Shown: positions 27,777 through 36,928, counted from the stretch's first letter. The stretch is 64,000 nucleotides of DNA from Pseudoduganella rivuli (GCF_009674485.1 NZ_WKJJ01000006.1:124001-188000); one strand, 5' to 3'. Numbers and translations are program-made. The notes: generated from the sequence alone by a model not told the origin.

Positions 27777-30700
27777 ATGCCCGCCCTGGACTCGGAACCG
27801 CAGCCAGACTTCATACAGCAAGGCGTCGCCCGCACCGTGCTGGTGGTCGACGACCGCCCCACCAACCGCGAATTCCTGCTGACCCTGTTGGGTTTTACGC
27901 CGCACCGCCTGCTGCAAGCCAGCGATGGCGCGCAGGCGCTGGCGCTGGTACGGCGCGAACGGCCCGATTTGATCATCACGGATTTGCTGATGCCGACCAT
28001 GGACGGCTATGCGTTTACGCAGGAATTGCGCAACGATCCGAACCTGGCCGACATCCCCGTGATCTTTTTCAGCGCCACCTATTCGTGCCACGAGATGCAC
28101 GCCATGGCCGCCGCCTGCGGCGTGCGCACCGTGCTGTCCAAACCGGCCGACCCGCAGGCGATCCTGGACGCCGTCAGCCACGAGCTGGGACAGGAACCTG
28201 AAGCGGCGGCGCCGCACGGCTGCGCCAGCGAATGGCCCGCCGTACCGCAACCGCTCACGCAGGCCGCATCCGCCGCGGACACGAGGGCAAGCGATGCGAT
28301 CCTGGACAATACCGTTGATGCGCCGGCCGGTGGCGTCCCGCCGGCGGATGGCATTCCCGCCACCGGCGCCTCCAGCGCCACGGACGCTGCCGCCACGCTG
28401 GCCATCGCCAATGAACTGGTGGCGCTGGGCCTGCGCCTGGGCAGCGAACGGGATGCCGCCGCCATGGCCGCCACGTTCACCGCCACGGCCGCGCAGATCC
28501 TGGAAACCGAGTGCATCGCCCTGTGCCTGCTGGACGGCCAGGAACAGGTGGTGCAGCACCTGGCCACGCAATGCGTCGATCCCGCCGTACTGCGCGGCCA
28601 TGCGCTGGACCGCTCGTCCCTGCCCGGCAGCCTGCTCGACGCCACCCACATTGTGCGCCGCGCCGCGCCCAGCGGGCCGCTGGAAGGCTTGCCGCCCGGG
28701 CACCCGCCGGTGCGTAATTTGCTGGGCATGGCGCTGCGCGACCGCTACACGCTGTATGGCTGGCTGTATTTCGCGGGCCGCCGTAACCAGCCGGAATTTT
28801 CCGAACAGGATGTGCAAACCGCCTCCACCCTGGCGGCGCAACTGACGGTCGCGTATTACAGCCTGAACCTGTACCAGGTGGTGCAGCGCCACGCGGCGCA
28901 ATTGCAGATGGAAGCCAGCGCCCGGCGCGATGCCGACCTGGCGCTGCGCGCCAGCGAAAACCGCTACCGCGCCATGAGCGAATCGGCGCCGGACGCCATC
29001 GTCACCCTGGACCATGATTTGCACGTGCTGCACTTCAACCGTGCGGCGGTGGCCATGTTCGGCTACACGGAACAGGACATGCTGGGCCAGAGCGTCATGC
29101 TGCTGATGCCGGAACGCTACCGCAACAAGGCGCGCGTGCGCTACGAACAATTCCGGCGCACCAACCAGCCGTATTACAGCGGCCGCCTGGCGGAAGTGCA
29201 CGGGCGACGCAAGAGCGGCGAAGAATTCATCGCCGAACAGGCGTTGTCGATCGTGCACGTGGACGGCAAGCAGATTTTCACCGCCATCCTGCGCGACACC
29301 ACGCAACGGCGCCAGATGGAGAGCCGCCTGCGGCTGTCCGCCATGGTGTTCGACAGCACGCAGGAAAGCATCACCACCACGAATGCGGAGTGCAACATCA
29401 TCGCCGTCAATCCCGCGTTCGAGCAGATCACGGGCTACAAGGAACGCGAAGTCCTGGGCCGCAATCCCAGCCTGCTGCGCTCGGGCCGCCACGACAGCGC
29501 GTTTTACCGCACCATGTGGGCCAGCCTGGAAACCACGGGCCAGTGGCGCGGCGAAATCTGGAACCGCCGCAAGAATGGCCAGATCTACCCGGAGCGCATG
29601 AGCATTTCCGCCATACGCGACCCGCACGGCAATATCAGCGCCTATGTCTCCGTGTCGACTGACATCAGCGCCCTGAAGGAAGCCCATCACCAGCTGGACT
29701 TCCTGGCCAACCACGATCCACTCACCTTGCTGCCGAACCGTAACCTGCTGAACGACCGGCTGCAACTGGCGATGGCGGCCGCCGGGCACGATGGCGCGCT
29801 GGTGGCCATCCTGCTGTTCAATATCGACCGCCTGCAACGCATCAATGACAGCATGGGCCACGATGCGGGCGATGCGCTGCTGCAGGAAATGGCGCGCCGC
29901 CTGAACCGCATCGTTACGCCGGGCGACACGCTGGCCCACCTGGGCGCGGACGAATTCGCGCTGATGCTCACCAAGTGCAAGCAGGTCGACGACGTCATCG
30001 TGGCGGTGCGCCAGTTGATGGAGGAAATCGCCCGTCCCGTGCATTTGCAGGGCCAGGATGTGTACGTGACGGCCAGCGTCGGCGTCAGCATTTATCCGCG
30101 CGACGGCTCCTCGGCAAGTGCGCTGCTGATCGGCGCGGACGTGGCGCTGTCGCACGTGAAGGAAGCGGGCCGCAACAGCTTCCGCTTCTTCACGGGCGAA
30201 ATGAATGCGCACGCGCAGCGCTTCATGTTGCTGGAGACGCATTTACGGCACGCGATCGAACGCAACGAGTTGACCCTGCTGTACCAGCCGCAAGTCTCGC
30301 TGTCCGATGGCCGCGTCAGCGGCATGGAAGCGCTGCTGCGCTGGCACAGCCCGGAACTGGGCATGGTGCCGCCATCGGACTTCATCCCGCTGGCCGAAGA
30401 CACGGGCCAGATCATCGAGATCGGCGCCTGGGTGCTGCACCAGGCGTGCACGCAAAACAAGGCATGGCAGCAGCAAGGGCTGCCACCGTTGCGCGTGGCG
30501 GTCAATGTCTCGGCGCGCCAGCTGTCCGCCGGCAACCTGCCGGCCACGGTGCGCACCGCGCTGGCGGCCAGCGGCCTGGCGCCGGACTGGCTCGAAATCG
30601 AACTGACGGAAAGCATCATGATGCAGGATGCGGAAGCCGTGCAGGCGCAATTGTCGGAACTGGCGCAGATGGGCGTTTCCGTGTCGCTCGACGATTTCGG

Positions 30701-31409
30701 CACCGGGTATTCGTCGCTGGGCTACCTGTCGCGTTTCACGCTGGACAAGCTGAAAATCGACCAGACCTTTGTCCGCAACATCACCTGCGAACCGCGCAGC
30801 GCCGCCATTGCACAGGCGACCATCGCGCTGGCGCACGGGCTGGAACTGGTGGTGGTGGCCGAAGGGGTGGAAACGCCGGGCCAGTTGAGTTACCTGCGCA
30901 GCATCGGCTGCGACAAGATCCAGGGTTATTTGTTCAGCAAGCCGCTGGCCGCGTCCGACTTTGCCGCCCTGCTGCGCGAAGGCCGCACCTTGATGCAGGA
31001 AAACCTGGCGCTGGTGCCGGCCCGCACCCTGCTGCTGGTCGACGACGAACCAGGCGCCGCCTACGCGATGGCAAGGCTGTTCCGCCGGGAGGGCTACTGC
31101 ATCCTGGTGGCGCACAGCGGCCAGGAAGCGCTGGACATGCTGGCTGCGCGGGATGTGCAAGTGATCGTGTCCGACCAGCGCATGCCGGACATGCCGGGGG
31201 TGGAATTGCTGGCCCGGGCCCGCGAACTGTATCCGCATACAGTGCGCATCCTGCTGTCGGGGTATACCGACCTGAAGACCATGGCCGCCGCCGTCAACCA
31301 GGGTGCGGTCTACAAATGCCTGTCCAAGCCGTGGGACGATGCGGAGTTGCGGGCGGCGGTGCACGCGGCATTCCGGCTGGCCGAACATGGCGAACGGCGC
31401 GCGGGCTGA
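27777..31409 (+). CDS. REC-GAF-PAS-PAS-GGDEF(degenerate)-EAL-REC multidomain protein
   Basis: 1,210 residues from the ATG at 27777, preceded by GGAG at 27764-27767; starts at 27756 and 27762 are possible but lack this. Order: receiver (about 12-130, VVDDRPTNREF, Asp in IITDLLMPTMDG), linker, GAF (about 200-370), PAS (about 400-505), PAS (about 520-630), a GGDEF domain with the altered signature LGADEF near 722, EAL with MEALLRWHS near 850 and [10 protein letters not shown], then a second receiver (about 1085-1200, VDDEPGAAYAM, SDQRMPDMPG, SKPWDD). The changed GGDEF site suggests phosphodiesterase activity only. Receivers at both ends imply two phospho-inputs, but no kinase is adjacent. Confidence 0.92.
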   Translation: MPALDSEPQPDFIQQGVARTVLVVDDRPTNREFLLTLLGFTPHRLLQASDGAQALALVRRERPDLIITDLLMPTMDGYAFTQELRNDPNLADIPVIFFSATYSCHEMHAMAAACGVRTVLSKPADPQAILDAVSHELGQEPEAAAPHGCASEWPAVPQPLTQAASAADTRASDAILDNTVDAPAGGVPPADGIPATGASSATDAAATLAIANELVALGLRLGSERDAAAMAATFTATAAQILETECIALCLLDGQEQVVQHLATQCVDPAVLRGHALDRSSLPGSLLDATHIVRRAAPSGPLEGLPPGHPPVRNLLGMALRDRYTLYGWLYFAGRRNQPEFSEQDVQTASTLAAQLTVAYYSLNLYQVVQRHAAQLQMEASARRDADLALRASENRYRAMSESAPDAIVTLDHDLHVLHFNRAAVAMFGYTEQDMLGQSVMLLMPERYRNKARVRYEQFRRTNQPYYSGRLAEVHGRRKSGEEFIAEQALSIVHVDGKQIFTAILRDTTQRRQMESRLRLSAMVFDSTQESITTTNAECNIIAVNPAFEQITGYKEREVLGRNPSLLRSGRHDSAFYRTMWASLETTGQWRGEIWNRRKNGQIYPERMSISAIRDPHGNISAYVSVSTDISALKEAHHQLDFLANHDPLTLLPNRNLLNDRLQLAMAAAGHDGALVAILLFNIDRLQRINDSMGHDAGDALLQEMARRLNRIVTPGDTLAHLGADEFALMLTKCKQVDDVIVAVRQLMEEIARPVHLQGQDVYVTASVGVSIYPRDGSSASALLIGADVALSHVKEAGRNSFRFFTGEMNAHAQRFMLLETHLRHAIERNELTLLYQPQVSLSDGRVSGMEALLRWHSPELGMVPPSDFIPLAEDTGQIIEIGAWVLHQACTQNKAWQQQGLPPLRVAVNVSARQLSAGNLPATVRTALAASGLAPDWLEIELTESIMMQDAEAVQAQLSELAQMGVSVSLDDFGTGYSSLGYLSRFTLDKLKIDQTFVRNITCEPRSAAIAQATIALAHGLELVVVAEGVETPGQLSYLRSIGCDKIQGYLFSKPLAASDFAALLREGRTLMQENLALVPARTLLLVDDEPGAAYAMARLFRREGYCILVAHSGQEALDMLAARDVQVIVSDQRMPDMPGVELLARARELYPHTVRILLSGYTDLKTMAAAVNQGAVYKCLSKPWDDAELRAAVHAAFRLAEHGERRAG

Positions 31410-31517
31410 CCTTGTCAAGCTATATCAAATCGGCATACATACTCGATTGAAAGGCATAGTTCCGGCACGCCGCGCGCGCCGCGATTGCGGCATAGTGTCG
31501 ACTTCCCCGTCTCCATC

Positions 31518-32417
31518 ATGATTGCCATGACTGCACAACACTACACGCCCCGCCTGCTGTGGCAACTGGGCGCCGAACTGGGCGAAGGCCCGCTGTGGCT
31601 GCCCGAACAGCAACGCCTGTACTTCGTCAACCTGATCCCCGGCGTGCTGCACGCGTATGACGCCGACGGCGCCACGCACAGCTGGCAATTGCCGACGTCG
31701 ATTTGCTGGATCGTGCCGCGCCTCGACGGCGACGGCTTCATGGCCGGCCTGAAGGACGGCATCGTGCGCCTGTGGCTGAAGCCGGACCTGCACGTCGAAT
31801 ACCTGCACAAACCGGTGGCGGCCCGTCCTGGCGTGCGGCTGAACGACGCCAAGGCCGACCCGCAGGGCCGCCTGTGGGCCGGGACCCTGAACGGCGACGA
31901 CAAAAGCCGTCCTGACGGCCAGTTGTTCCGCCTCGATCCCAACGGCGAACTGCACGTGGCGCTGGACGATTACCGCATCTGCAACGGTCCCACGTTCAGC
32001 CCGGACGGCAAGACCATGTACCACAACGACAGTTTCATCGACCGCACCTTCGCGTACGACGTGGCCGCCGACGGCAGCCTGGGCGAAGCGCGCCTGTGGA
32101 AGACCTATGGCGGCGAACAGGGTTCGCCGGACGGCATGACGGTCGATTCCGAAGGCTGCGTGTGGGTGGCCCAGTGGGGCGGCAGCCGCGTGTGCCGCTA
32201 CAGCCCGGACGGCGAGTTGCTGGCCACCGTGCACATGCCGGTATCGCAACCGGCATCGTGCGTGCTGGGCGGCCCGGATTACAAGACGCTGTTCATTACC
32301 ACGGCCTGGGAAAGCCTGAGCGCCGAACAGCGCGCGCAGGAACCGCTCGCCGGCGCCCTGTTCGCCGTCGAAGTCGACGTTCCCGGCGTCCCGCCGGCAC
32401 GGTACGGCCGCCCCTGA
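31518..32417 (+). CDS. SMP-30/gluconolactonase/LRE family protein
   Basis: 299 residues from 31518; a second ATG at 31527 is as likely, and neither has a clear ribosome site. A six-bladed propeller of the regucalcin/gluconolactonase family that hydrolyses sugar lactones with a divalent metal. Metal-ligand motifs are present: Glu23 in LGEGPLW, the RLNDAKADPQGRLWAGT segment (Asn ligand), YHNDSFIDRTFAYD (Asn/Asp), and SPDGMTVDSEGCVWVAQWGG with the catalytic Asp. No signal peptide. No sugar dehydrogenase or transporter gene is adjacent, so the lactone substrate is unknown. Confidence 0.9.
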   Translation: MIAMTAQHYTPRLLWQLGAELGEGPLWLPEQQRLYFVNLIPGVLHAYDADGATHSWQLPTSICWIVPRLDGDGFMAGLKDGIVRLWLKPDLHVEYLHKPVAARPGVRLNDAKADPQGRLWAGTLNGDDKSRPDGQLFRLDPNGELHVALDDYRICNGPTFSPDGKTMYHNDSFIDRTFAYDVAADGSLGEARLWKTYGGEQGSPDGMTVDSEGCVWVAQWGGSRVCRYSPDGELLATVHMPVSQPASCVLGGPDYKTLFITTAWESLSAEQRAQEPLAGALFAVEVDVPGVPPARYGRP

Positions 32418-32438
32418 TTTAGCACCTCTCCGTCACTC

Positions 32439-32546
32439 CGTAGGGCGGTTTCCGCGCAGCGGAAGCCGCCATGCATGCGCACCACTACGTTCCCCGTCGC
32501 CGTCACGCCGGCATAGCGGCTTTGCCTTCAGCAAAACCGCCCTACG
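32439..32546. repeat. 108-base intergenic element with 13-base inverted ends
   Basis: CGTAGGGCGGTTT (32439-32451) and AAACCGCCCTACG (32534-32546) are perfect inverted copies. The left end continues into a hairpin of its own (TTCCGCGCAGCGGAA, 32450-32464) and the right end into GCTTTGCCTTCAGCAAA. It has no coding capacity. Its form is that of a small palindromic intergenic repeat or a MITE-like element; copies elsewhere in the genome would settle this. It occupies part of the 297-base gap before gntR. Confidence 0.6.
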
Positions 32547-32690
32547 TGGATACGCCACATTCACTCCCCGCATTAACATAAACGTCACAAACGCATAACG
32601 ATAGACAGTCACCCGGCATAAGCTTGCGCGATCATATTCGTTCCCCCGCGCGCCGCCCCTCCCTACACTCGGCATCACCAGCTACTCATT

Positions 32691-32706
32691 ACCTGTCATG
32701 ACAGGT
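32691..32706. promoter_or_regulatory. 16-base perfect palindrome, candidate GntR operator
   Basis: ACCTGTCATGACAGGT is a perfect inverted repeat 8 bases before the gntR ATG. HutC-subfamily GntR regulators bind inverted repeats of the type GT-N-AC near their own gene, so autoregulation of the gntR-led operon is the simplest reading. Confidence 0.6.
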
Positions 32707-32714
32707 CAGCGCAG

Positions 32715-33488
32715 ATGCCGAACGAAATCCTGAAATCCGACTTGCTTGCTCCCGCCGCCGCCTCGCCGGTGCCGCTGCATGCGCAACTGCGCGAGCGCCT
32801 GCGCGAACGCATCCTCGACGGCAGCTACGCGGTGCACGCCCAACTGCCGCCGGAAAGCGAACTGGGTGCGCTGTTCGGCGTATCCCGCATCACCGTGCGC
32901 CAGGCGCTGGGCGACCTGCACAAGGAAGGCTTGATCTTCAAGGTGCCAGGTAAAGGCACGTTTGTCGCCAAGCCCAAGGCCTTCCAGCAACTGTCGCAGC
33001 TGGAAGGCTTTGCCCAGGCCATGGCGCGCCTGGGGCACAGCATCCGCAACGTGGTGACCAGCCACACGGCGGTGGCCGCCGATGCCGCCGTGGCCCAACA
33101 GCTGCAAGTGGCCACCGGCACGCAGGTGGCGGAAATCCGCCGCATCCGCTGCCTGAACGGCGATCCGCTGTCAGTGGAAGTGACGTACCTGCCGCTGCAC
33201 ATCGGCGAACGGCTGCGCGGCGCCGACCTGGCGCAGCGCGACATTTTCCTGATCCTGGAAAACGACTACGGCATTGCGCTGGGCCATGCCGACCTGCGCA
33301 TCGACGCCATCCCGGCCGACGCCGCCCTGGCCACCGCGCTCAACGTGGCCGAAGGCAGCGCCATCCTGCGCATCGAACGCCTGACCCACGGCATCGGCGC
33401 GGACGGCCAGGCCATCCCGCTGGACTTCGAATACCTGTACTTCCGTGGCGACGCCTTCCAGTACCGGCTCCGCCTCCACAAGCAATAA
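32715..33488 (+). CDS. GntR-family regulator, HutC subfamily (UTRA domain)
   Basis: 257 residues. Winged helix-turn-helix at about 15-85 (LRERILDGSYAVHAQLPPESELGALFGVSR then ITVRQALGDLHKEGLI and GKGTFVAKP). The UTRA ligand domain follows from about 95, with the usual VEVTYLPLHIGERL and LDFEYLYFRGDAFQYRLRL end. UTRA regulators release DNA on binding a small metabolite related to the regulated pathway. It is the first gene of a run of eight same-strand genes ending with the DUF971 gene, 14 bases before the flavoprotein gene, so it most likely controls that operon. Confidence 0.92.
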   Translation: MPNEILKSDLLAPAAASPVPLHAQLRERLRERILDGSYAVHAQLPPESELGALFGVSRITVRQALGDLHKEGLIFKVPGKGTFVAKPKAFQQLSQLEGFAQAMARLGHSIRNVVTSHTAVAADAAVAQQLQVATGTQVAEIRRIRCLNGDPLSVEVTYLPLHIGERLRGADLAQRDIFLILENDYGIALGHADLRIDAIPADAALATALNVAEGSAILRIERLTHGIGADGQAIPLDFEYLYFRGDAFQYRLRLHKQ

Positions 33489-33502
33489 AGCAAGGACTAA
33501 CC

Positions 33503-35272
33503 ATGCAAACCATTACTCAAACAGTCGACGTGCTGGTGATCGGCGGTGGCACCGCCGGCCCGATGGCCGCCGTCAAGGCCAAGGAATCGAACCCCGCACT
33601 CAAAGTGCTGCTGCTGGAAAAAGCCAACGTGCGCCGCAGCGGCGCCATTTCCATGGGCATGGACGGCTTGAACAACGCCGTCGTGCCGGGCTTCGCCACG
33701 CCCGAACAATATGTGAAGGAAATCACCACGGCCAACGACGGCATCGTCAACCAGGCCACCGTCATGGCTTACGCCCAGGGCAGCTTCCCCATGATCGAAG
33801 AGCTGGACAGCTGGGGCGTGAAATTCGAAAAGGATGAAAACGGCGACTACGCGATGCGCAAGGTGCACCACATGGGCACCTACGTGTTGCCGATGCCGGA
33901 AGGGCACGACATCAAGAAAGTGCTGTACCGCCGCCTGAAACGGGCCCGCGTCGAGATCACCAACCGTCTGGTGGCGACGCGCCTGCTGACGGCCGCCGAC
34001 GGCTCGATTGCCGGCACGATGGCTTTCGATTGCCGCACCGGCGACTTCCACGTGGTGCGCGCAAAAACCGTGGTACTGGCCACCGGCGCGGCAGGCCGCC
34101 TGGGATTGCCGTCGTCCGGCTACCTGTTCGGCACCTATGAAAACCCCACCAATGCGGGCGACGGCTACAGCATGGCCTACCACGCGGGGGCCGAACTGTC
34201 GGGCATCGAATGCTTCCAGATCAACCCGCTGATCAAGGATTACAACGGCCCCGCCTGCGCTTACGTGACCGGTCCGTTCGGCGGCTACACCACCAATGCC
34301 AAGGGCGAACGCTTCATCGAGTGCGATTACTGGAGCGGCCAGATGATGCAAGAGTTCTACAACGAGCTGCAAGGCGGTAACGGTCCCGTGTTCCTCAAAC
34401 TGGACCACCTGGCGGAAGAAACCATCAGCACCATTGAAACCATCCTGCACACCAATGAACGCCCGAGCCGCGGACGTTTCCACGAAGGCCGCGGCACCGA
34501 TTACCGCGCGCAGATGGTGGAAATGCACATTTCGGAAATCGGCTTGTGCAGCGGCCACTCGGCCTCCGGCGTCTGGGTCGACGAGCACGCGGCCACCACG
34601 GTGCCGGGCCTGTACGCGGCGGGCGACCTGGCATGCGTGCCGCATAACTACATGCTGGGCGCGTTCGTGTACGGCAAGCTGGCCGGTGAAAGCGCGGCCC
34701 GCCGCTGCGCTGAAATCGCGCTGCCGGACATCGACGACGCACAGGTGGCCACCGAACGCGAACGCGTGTGGGCGCCGCTGAACCGCAAGGATGGGCTGCC
34801 GCCGCAGCAAGTCGAATACAAACTGCGCCGCATGGTCAACGATTACCTGCAGCCGCCGAAAGTCACGCGCAAGATGGAACTGGGGCTGACCCGCTTCGAA
34901 GCCATCCAGTCGGACCTGGACCGTCTTGTCGCCACCAACCCGCATGAACTGATGCGCGCCATGGAAGTGCATGCGATCCGCGATTGCGCGGAAATGGCGG
35001 CACGCGCCTCGCTGTACCGCACGGAGAGCCGCTGGGGCCTGTACCACAACCGCGCCGACTACCCGGAGCGCAATGACAGCGACTGGTTCGTCCACGTGCA
35101 GTTGAAGAAGACCGACGGGAAGATGGAATGCTTCAAGCGCCCCATCGCTCCCTACATCGTGCCGCTGGACGATGAGGAAAAAAACGCTTACCAGCGCTTG
35201 CGGGTGCAGCGCACCGCGCCGTCCCGGCAAGCCGCCGAACAGGAAACCACCCCGGCCGCGCTGGCGGCCTGA
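33503..35272 (+). CDS. APS-reductase-like FAD flavoprotein (fumarate reductase/AprA superfamily)
   Basis: 589 residues. Dinucleotide-binding start VDVLVIGGGTAGPMAAVKA, a second FAD motif (KTVVLATGAAGRLG near 190), and the C-terminal GLYAAGDLACVPHNYMLGAFVYGKLAGESAA. This last segment resembles adenylylsulfate reductase AprA (AAGD...PH...G) more than succinate dehydrogenase or fumarate reductase, which have a different GNRLGGNS-type loop. Directly downstream is a small ferredoxin of the AprB type, so the two probably form an AprBA-like heterodimer moving electrons between FAD and two Fe-S clusters. No signal peptide: cytoplasmic. Since an ABC importer of the sulfonate/nitrate class follows, an oxidised sulfur or nitrogen compound is the likely substrate; this is inference. 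Confidence 0.85.
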   Translation: MQTITQTVDVLVIGGGTAGPMAAVKAKESNPALKVLLLEKANVRRSGAISMGMDGLNNAVVPGFATPEQYVKEITTANDGIVNQATVMAYAQGSFPMIEELDSWGVKFEKDENGDYAMRKVHHMGTYVLPMPEGHDIKKVLYRRLKRARVEITNRLVATRLLTAADGSIAGTMAFDCRTGDFHVVRAKTVVLATGAAGRLGLPSSGYLFGTYENPTNAGDGYSMAYHAGAELSGIECFQINPLIKDYNGPACAYVTGPFGGYTTNAKGERFIECDYWSGQMMQEFYNELQGGNGPVFLKLDHLAEETISTIETILHTNERPSRGRFHEGRGTDYRAQMVEMHISEIGLCSGHSASGVWVDEHAATTVPGLYAAGDLACVPHNYMLGAFVYGKLAGESAARRCAEIALPDIDDAQVATERERVWAPLNRKDGLPPQQVEYKLRRMVNDYLQPPKVTRKMELGLTRFEAIQSDLDRLVATNPHELMRAMEVHAIRDCAEMAARASLYRTESRWGLYHNRADYPERNDSDWFVHVQLKKTDGKMECFKRPIAPYIVPLDDEEKNAYQRLRVQRTAPSRQAAEQETTPAALAA

Positions 35273-35282
35273 AAGGAACACC

Positions 35283-35516
35283 ATGACTACCGCCTATATC
35301 CCGGCCAGCGTGCCGGTCCGCGTCAACGACGACCTGTGCATCGCCCATAAAGGCTGCACCGTCTGCGTCGACGTCTGCCCCCTCGACGTGCTGGCCATCG
35401 ACATGGTCAAGGGCAAAGCCTACATGAAGTACGACGAATGCTGGTATTGCATGCCTTGCGAAAAAGATTGCCCGACCGGCGCCGTCACGGTCGATATCCC
35501 TTACCTGTTGCGTTGA
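35283..35516 (+). CDS. 2[4Fe-4S] ferredoxin, AprB-like small subunit
   Basis: 77 residues. Two cluster motifs: C-x5-C-x2-C-x3-CP (CIAHKGCTVCVDVCP) and C-x2-C-x2-C-x3-CP (CWYCMPCEKDCP). The ECWYC form and the following GAVTVDIPY tail recall AprB, the electron-transfer subunit of APS reductase, although the long C-terminal arm of true AprB is missing. The gene starts 10 bases after the flavoprotein stop. It most likely docks on that protein and passes electrons to or from it. Confidence 0.88.
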   Translation: MTTAYIPASVPVRVNDDLCIAHKGCTVCVDVCPLDVLAIDMVKGKAYMKYDECWYCMPCEKDCPTGAVTVDIPYLLR

Positions 35517-35530
35517 TCTAAGGAACTGCC

Positions 35531-36916
35531 ATGCTGAAAAAACTGTTACCCCTGCTGCTGTCGACCATCGTTGTTTCGGCCAATGCCGAGACCATCCGCA
35601 TCGCCATCGGCACCCAGGACACCACCATCAATTGCGCCACCGGCGGCCTGATCATCCGTGAACTGAAGTTGCTGGAAAAGTACCTGCCGAAAGACGGCAA
35701 GTACAAGGATGCGCAATACGACATCCAGTGGAAAAACTTCACGTCCGGCGCGCCGCTGACCAATGAAATGGTGGCGGGCAAGCTCGATATTGGTTCGATG
35801 GCGGACTTCCCCGGCTCGTTCAATGGCGCGGCCTTCCAGAAAGCGGGTCGCCAGAGCCAGTTCATCACCGTGCTGTCCGGCAGCACCCAGGGTAGCGGCA
35901 ACGGCATCGTGGTGCCGAAAGCGTCCGGCATCCAGTCGCTGTCGGAACTGAAAGGCAAGACCATTTCCGTACCCTTCGCATCGACAGCGCACGGCATGCT
36001 GCTGCGGGCCGTGAAAGCACAAGGCTGGACGCCGGACCGCGACATCACCATCGTCACGCAGGCGCCCGAAGTCGCCGGTTCGGCGCTGCAGGCGAACAAG
36101 ATCGACGCGCACGCGGACTTCGTGCCATTCGCGGAACTGTTCCCGCATCGTGGCTATGCACGCAAGATCTACGACGGTTCGCAAGCCAACGCGCCGACCC
36201 TGCACGGCAGCCTGGTCGACACGGACTTCGCGAAAAAATATCCTGAAATCGTCGTGGCCTTCCTGCGCGCCGCCATCGAAGCGGACCGCCTGGTGGCGGC
36301 CGAACCGGAAAAATACAGCGAGCTGATTGCCAGGGTCACGGGCATCGAAGCGGAAATCAATTACCTGTTCCATGGCCCGCTGGGCTTGCAGACGCGCGAC
36401 TTCACGTGGAAGCCGGAATACCGCCAGGCCGTGCAAACGTCGATTGAAACGCTGCGCCTGATGAAACGCACGGAAACGGACCTCGATCCGAAAACCTTCA
36501 TCAACGACCAGTACCTGCGCACGGCGTTCAAGCAGGCCGGCCTCGATTACGACACGCAACTGAAACACTACGGCCGCCATCCGCTGGTGGCGAAGGACGC
36601 CGTCACGGGCAAGCCCATCACGGACTTCAAGCAAGTCGCGCAAGTATGGGTGGAAGGCGAACCACTGGTGCGCAGCTATGCCACGGCGACGTCCGCCTTT
36701 GCCGAACTGGGCAAGCTTGAAAAGGCTGGCAAAAAGGTACGCGTGGTCTATACGCATGACCGCAACACGGGCTTGAAACTGCTGGCGGAAGACGCATGGT
36801 TCGTCAGCGGCAAGAACGATGTCAGCAGCTTCCTGCAAAAAGAAGCGGCCGAAGCGTGGGCGAAGAAGAATGGCGGCAAGGTGCTGGAATTTAACGCCGT
36901 GAAAACCGGCGCATAA
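35531..36916 (+). CDS. ABC substrate-binding protein (SsuA/TauA/NrtA class) with C-terminal extension
   Basis: 461 residues, well above the 320-340 usual for this class. Signal peptide 1-19 (cleavage after ANA). The first 340 residues follow the NMT1/SsuA pattern: IRIAIGTQDTTINCATGG, GKLDIGSMADFPGSF, LKGKTISVPFASTAHGMLLRA, then a long helical region. The last 100 residues are extra: they include VRVVYTHDRNTGLKLLAEDAWFV-like and EAAEAWAKKNGGKVLEFNAV-like stretches, which by eye resemble the NosL domain (a copper chaperone of N2O reductase). It captures the substrate for the two following ABC genes. The extension may bind a second ligand or metal; its nature is uncertain. Confidence 0.85.
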   Translation: MLKKLLPLLLSTIVVSANAETIRIAIGTQDTTINCATGGLIIRELKLLEKYLPKDGKYKDAQYDIQWKNFTSGAPLTNEMVAGKLDIGSMADFPGSFNGAAFQKAGRQSQFITVLSGSTQGSGNGIVVPKASGIQSLSELKGKTISVPFASTAHGMLLRAVKAQGWTPDRDITIVTQAPEVAGSALQANKIDAHADFVPFAELFPHRGYARKIYDGSQANAPTLHGSLVDTDFAKKYPEIVVAFLRAAIEADRLVAAEPEKYSELIARVTGIEAEINYLFHGPLGLQTRDFTWKPEYRQAVQTSIETLRLMKRTETDLDPKTFINDQYLRTAFKQAGLDYDTQLKHYGRHPLVAKDAVTGKPITDFKQVAQVWVEGEPLVRSYATATSAFAELGKLEKAGKKVRVVYTHDRNTGLKLLAEDAWFVSGKNDVSSFLQKEAAEAWAKKNGGKVLEFNAVKTGA

Positions 36917-36928
36917 ACGGAGGAACGC

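Noticed and set aside
27732..30242. 836-codon frame antisense to the REC-EAL gene
   Set aside because: His/Gln/Arg-rich translation typical of the complement of high-GC coding sequence; the plus strand has a clear multidomain protein.
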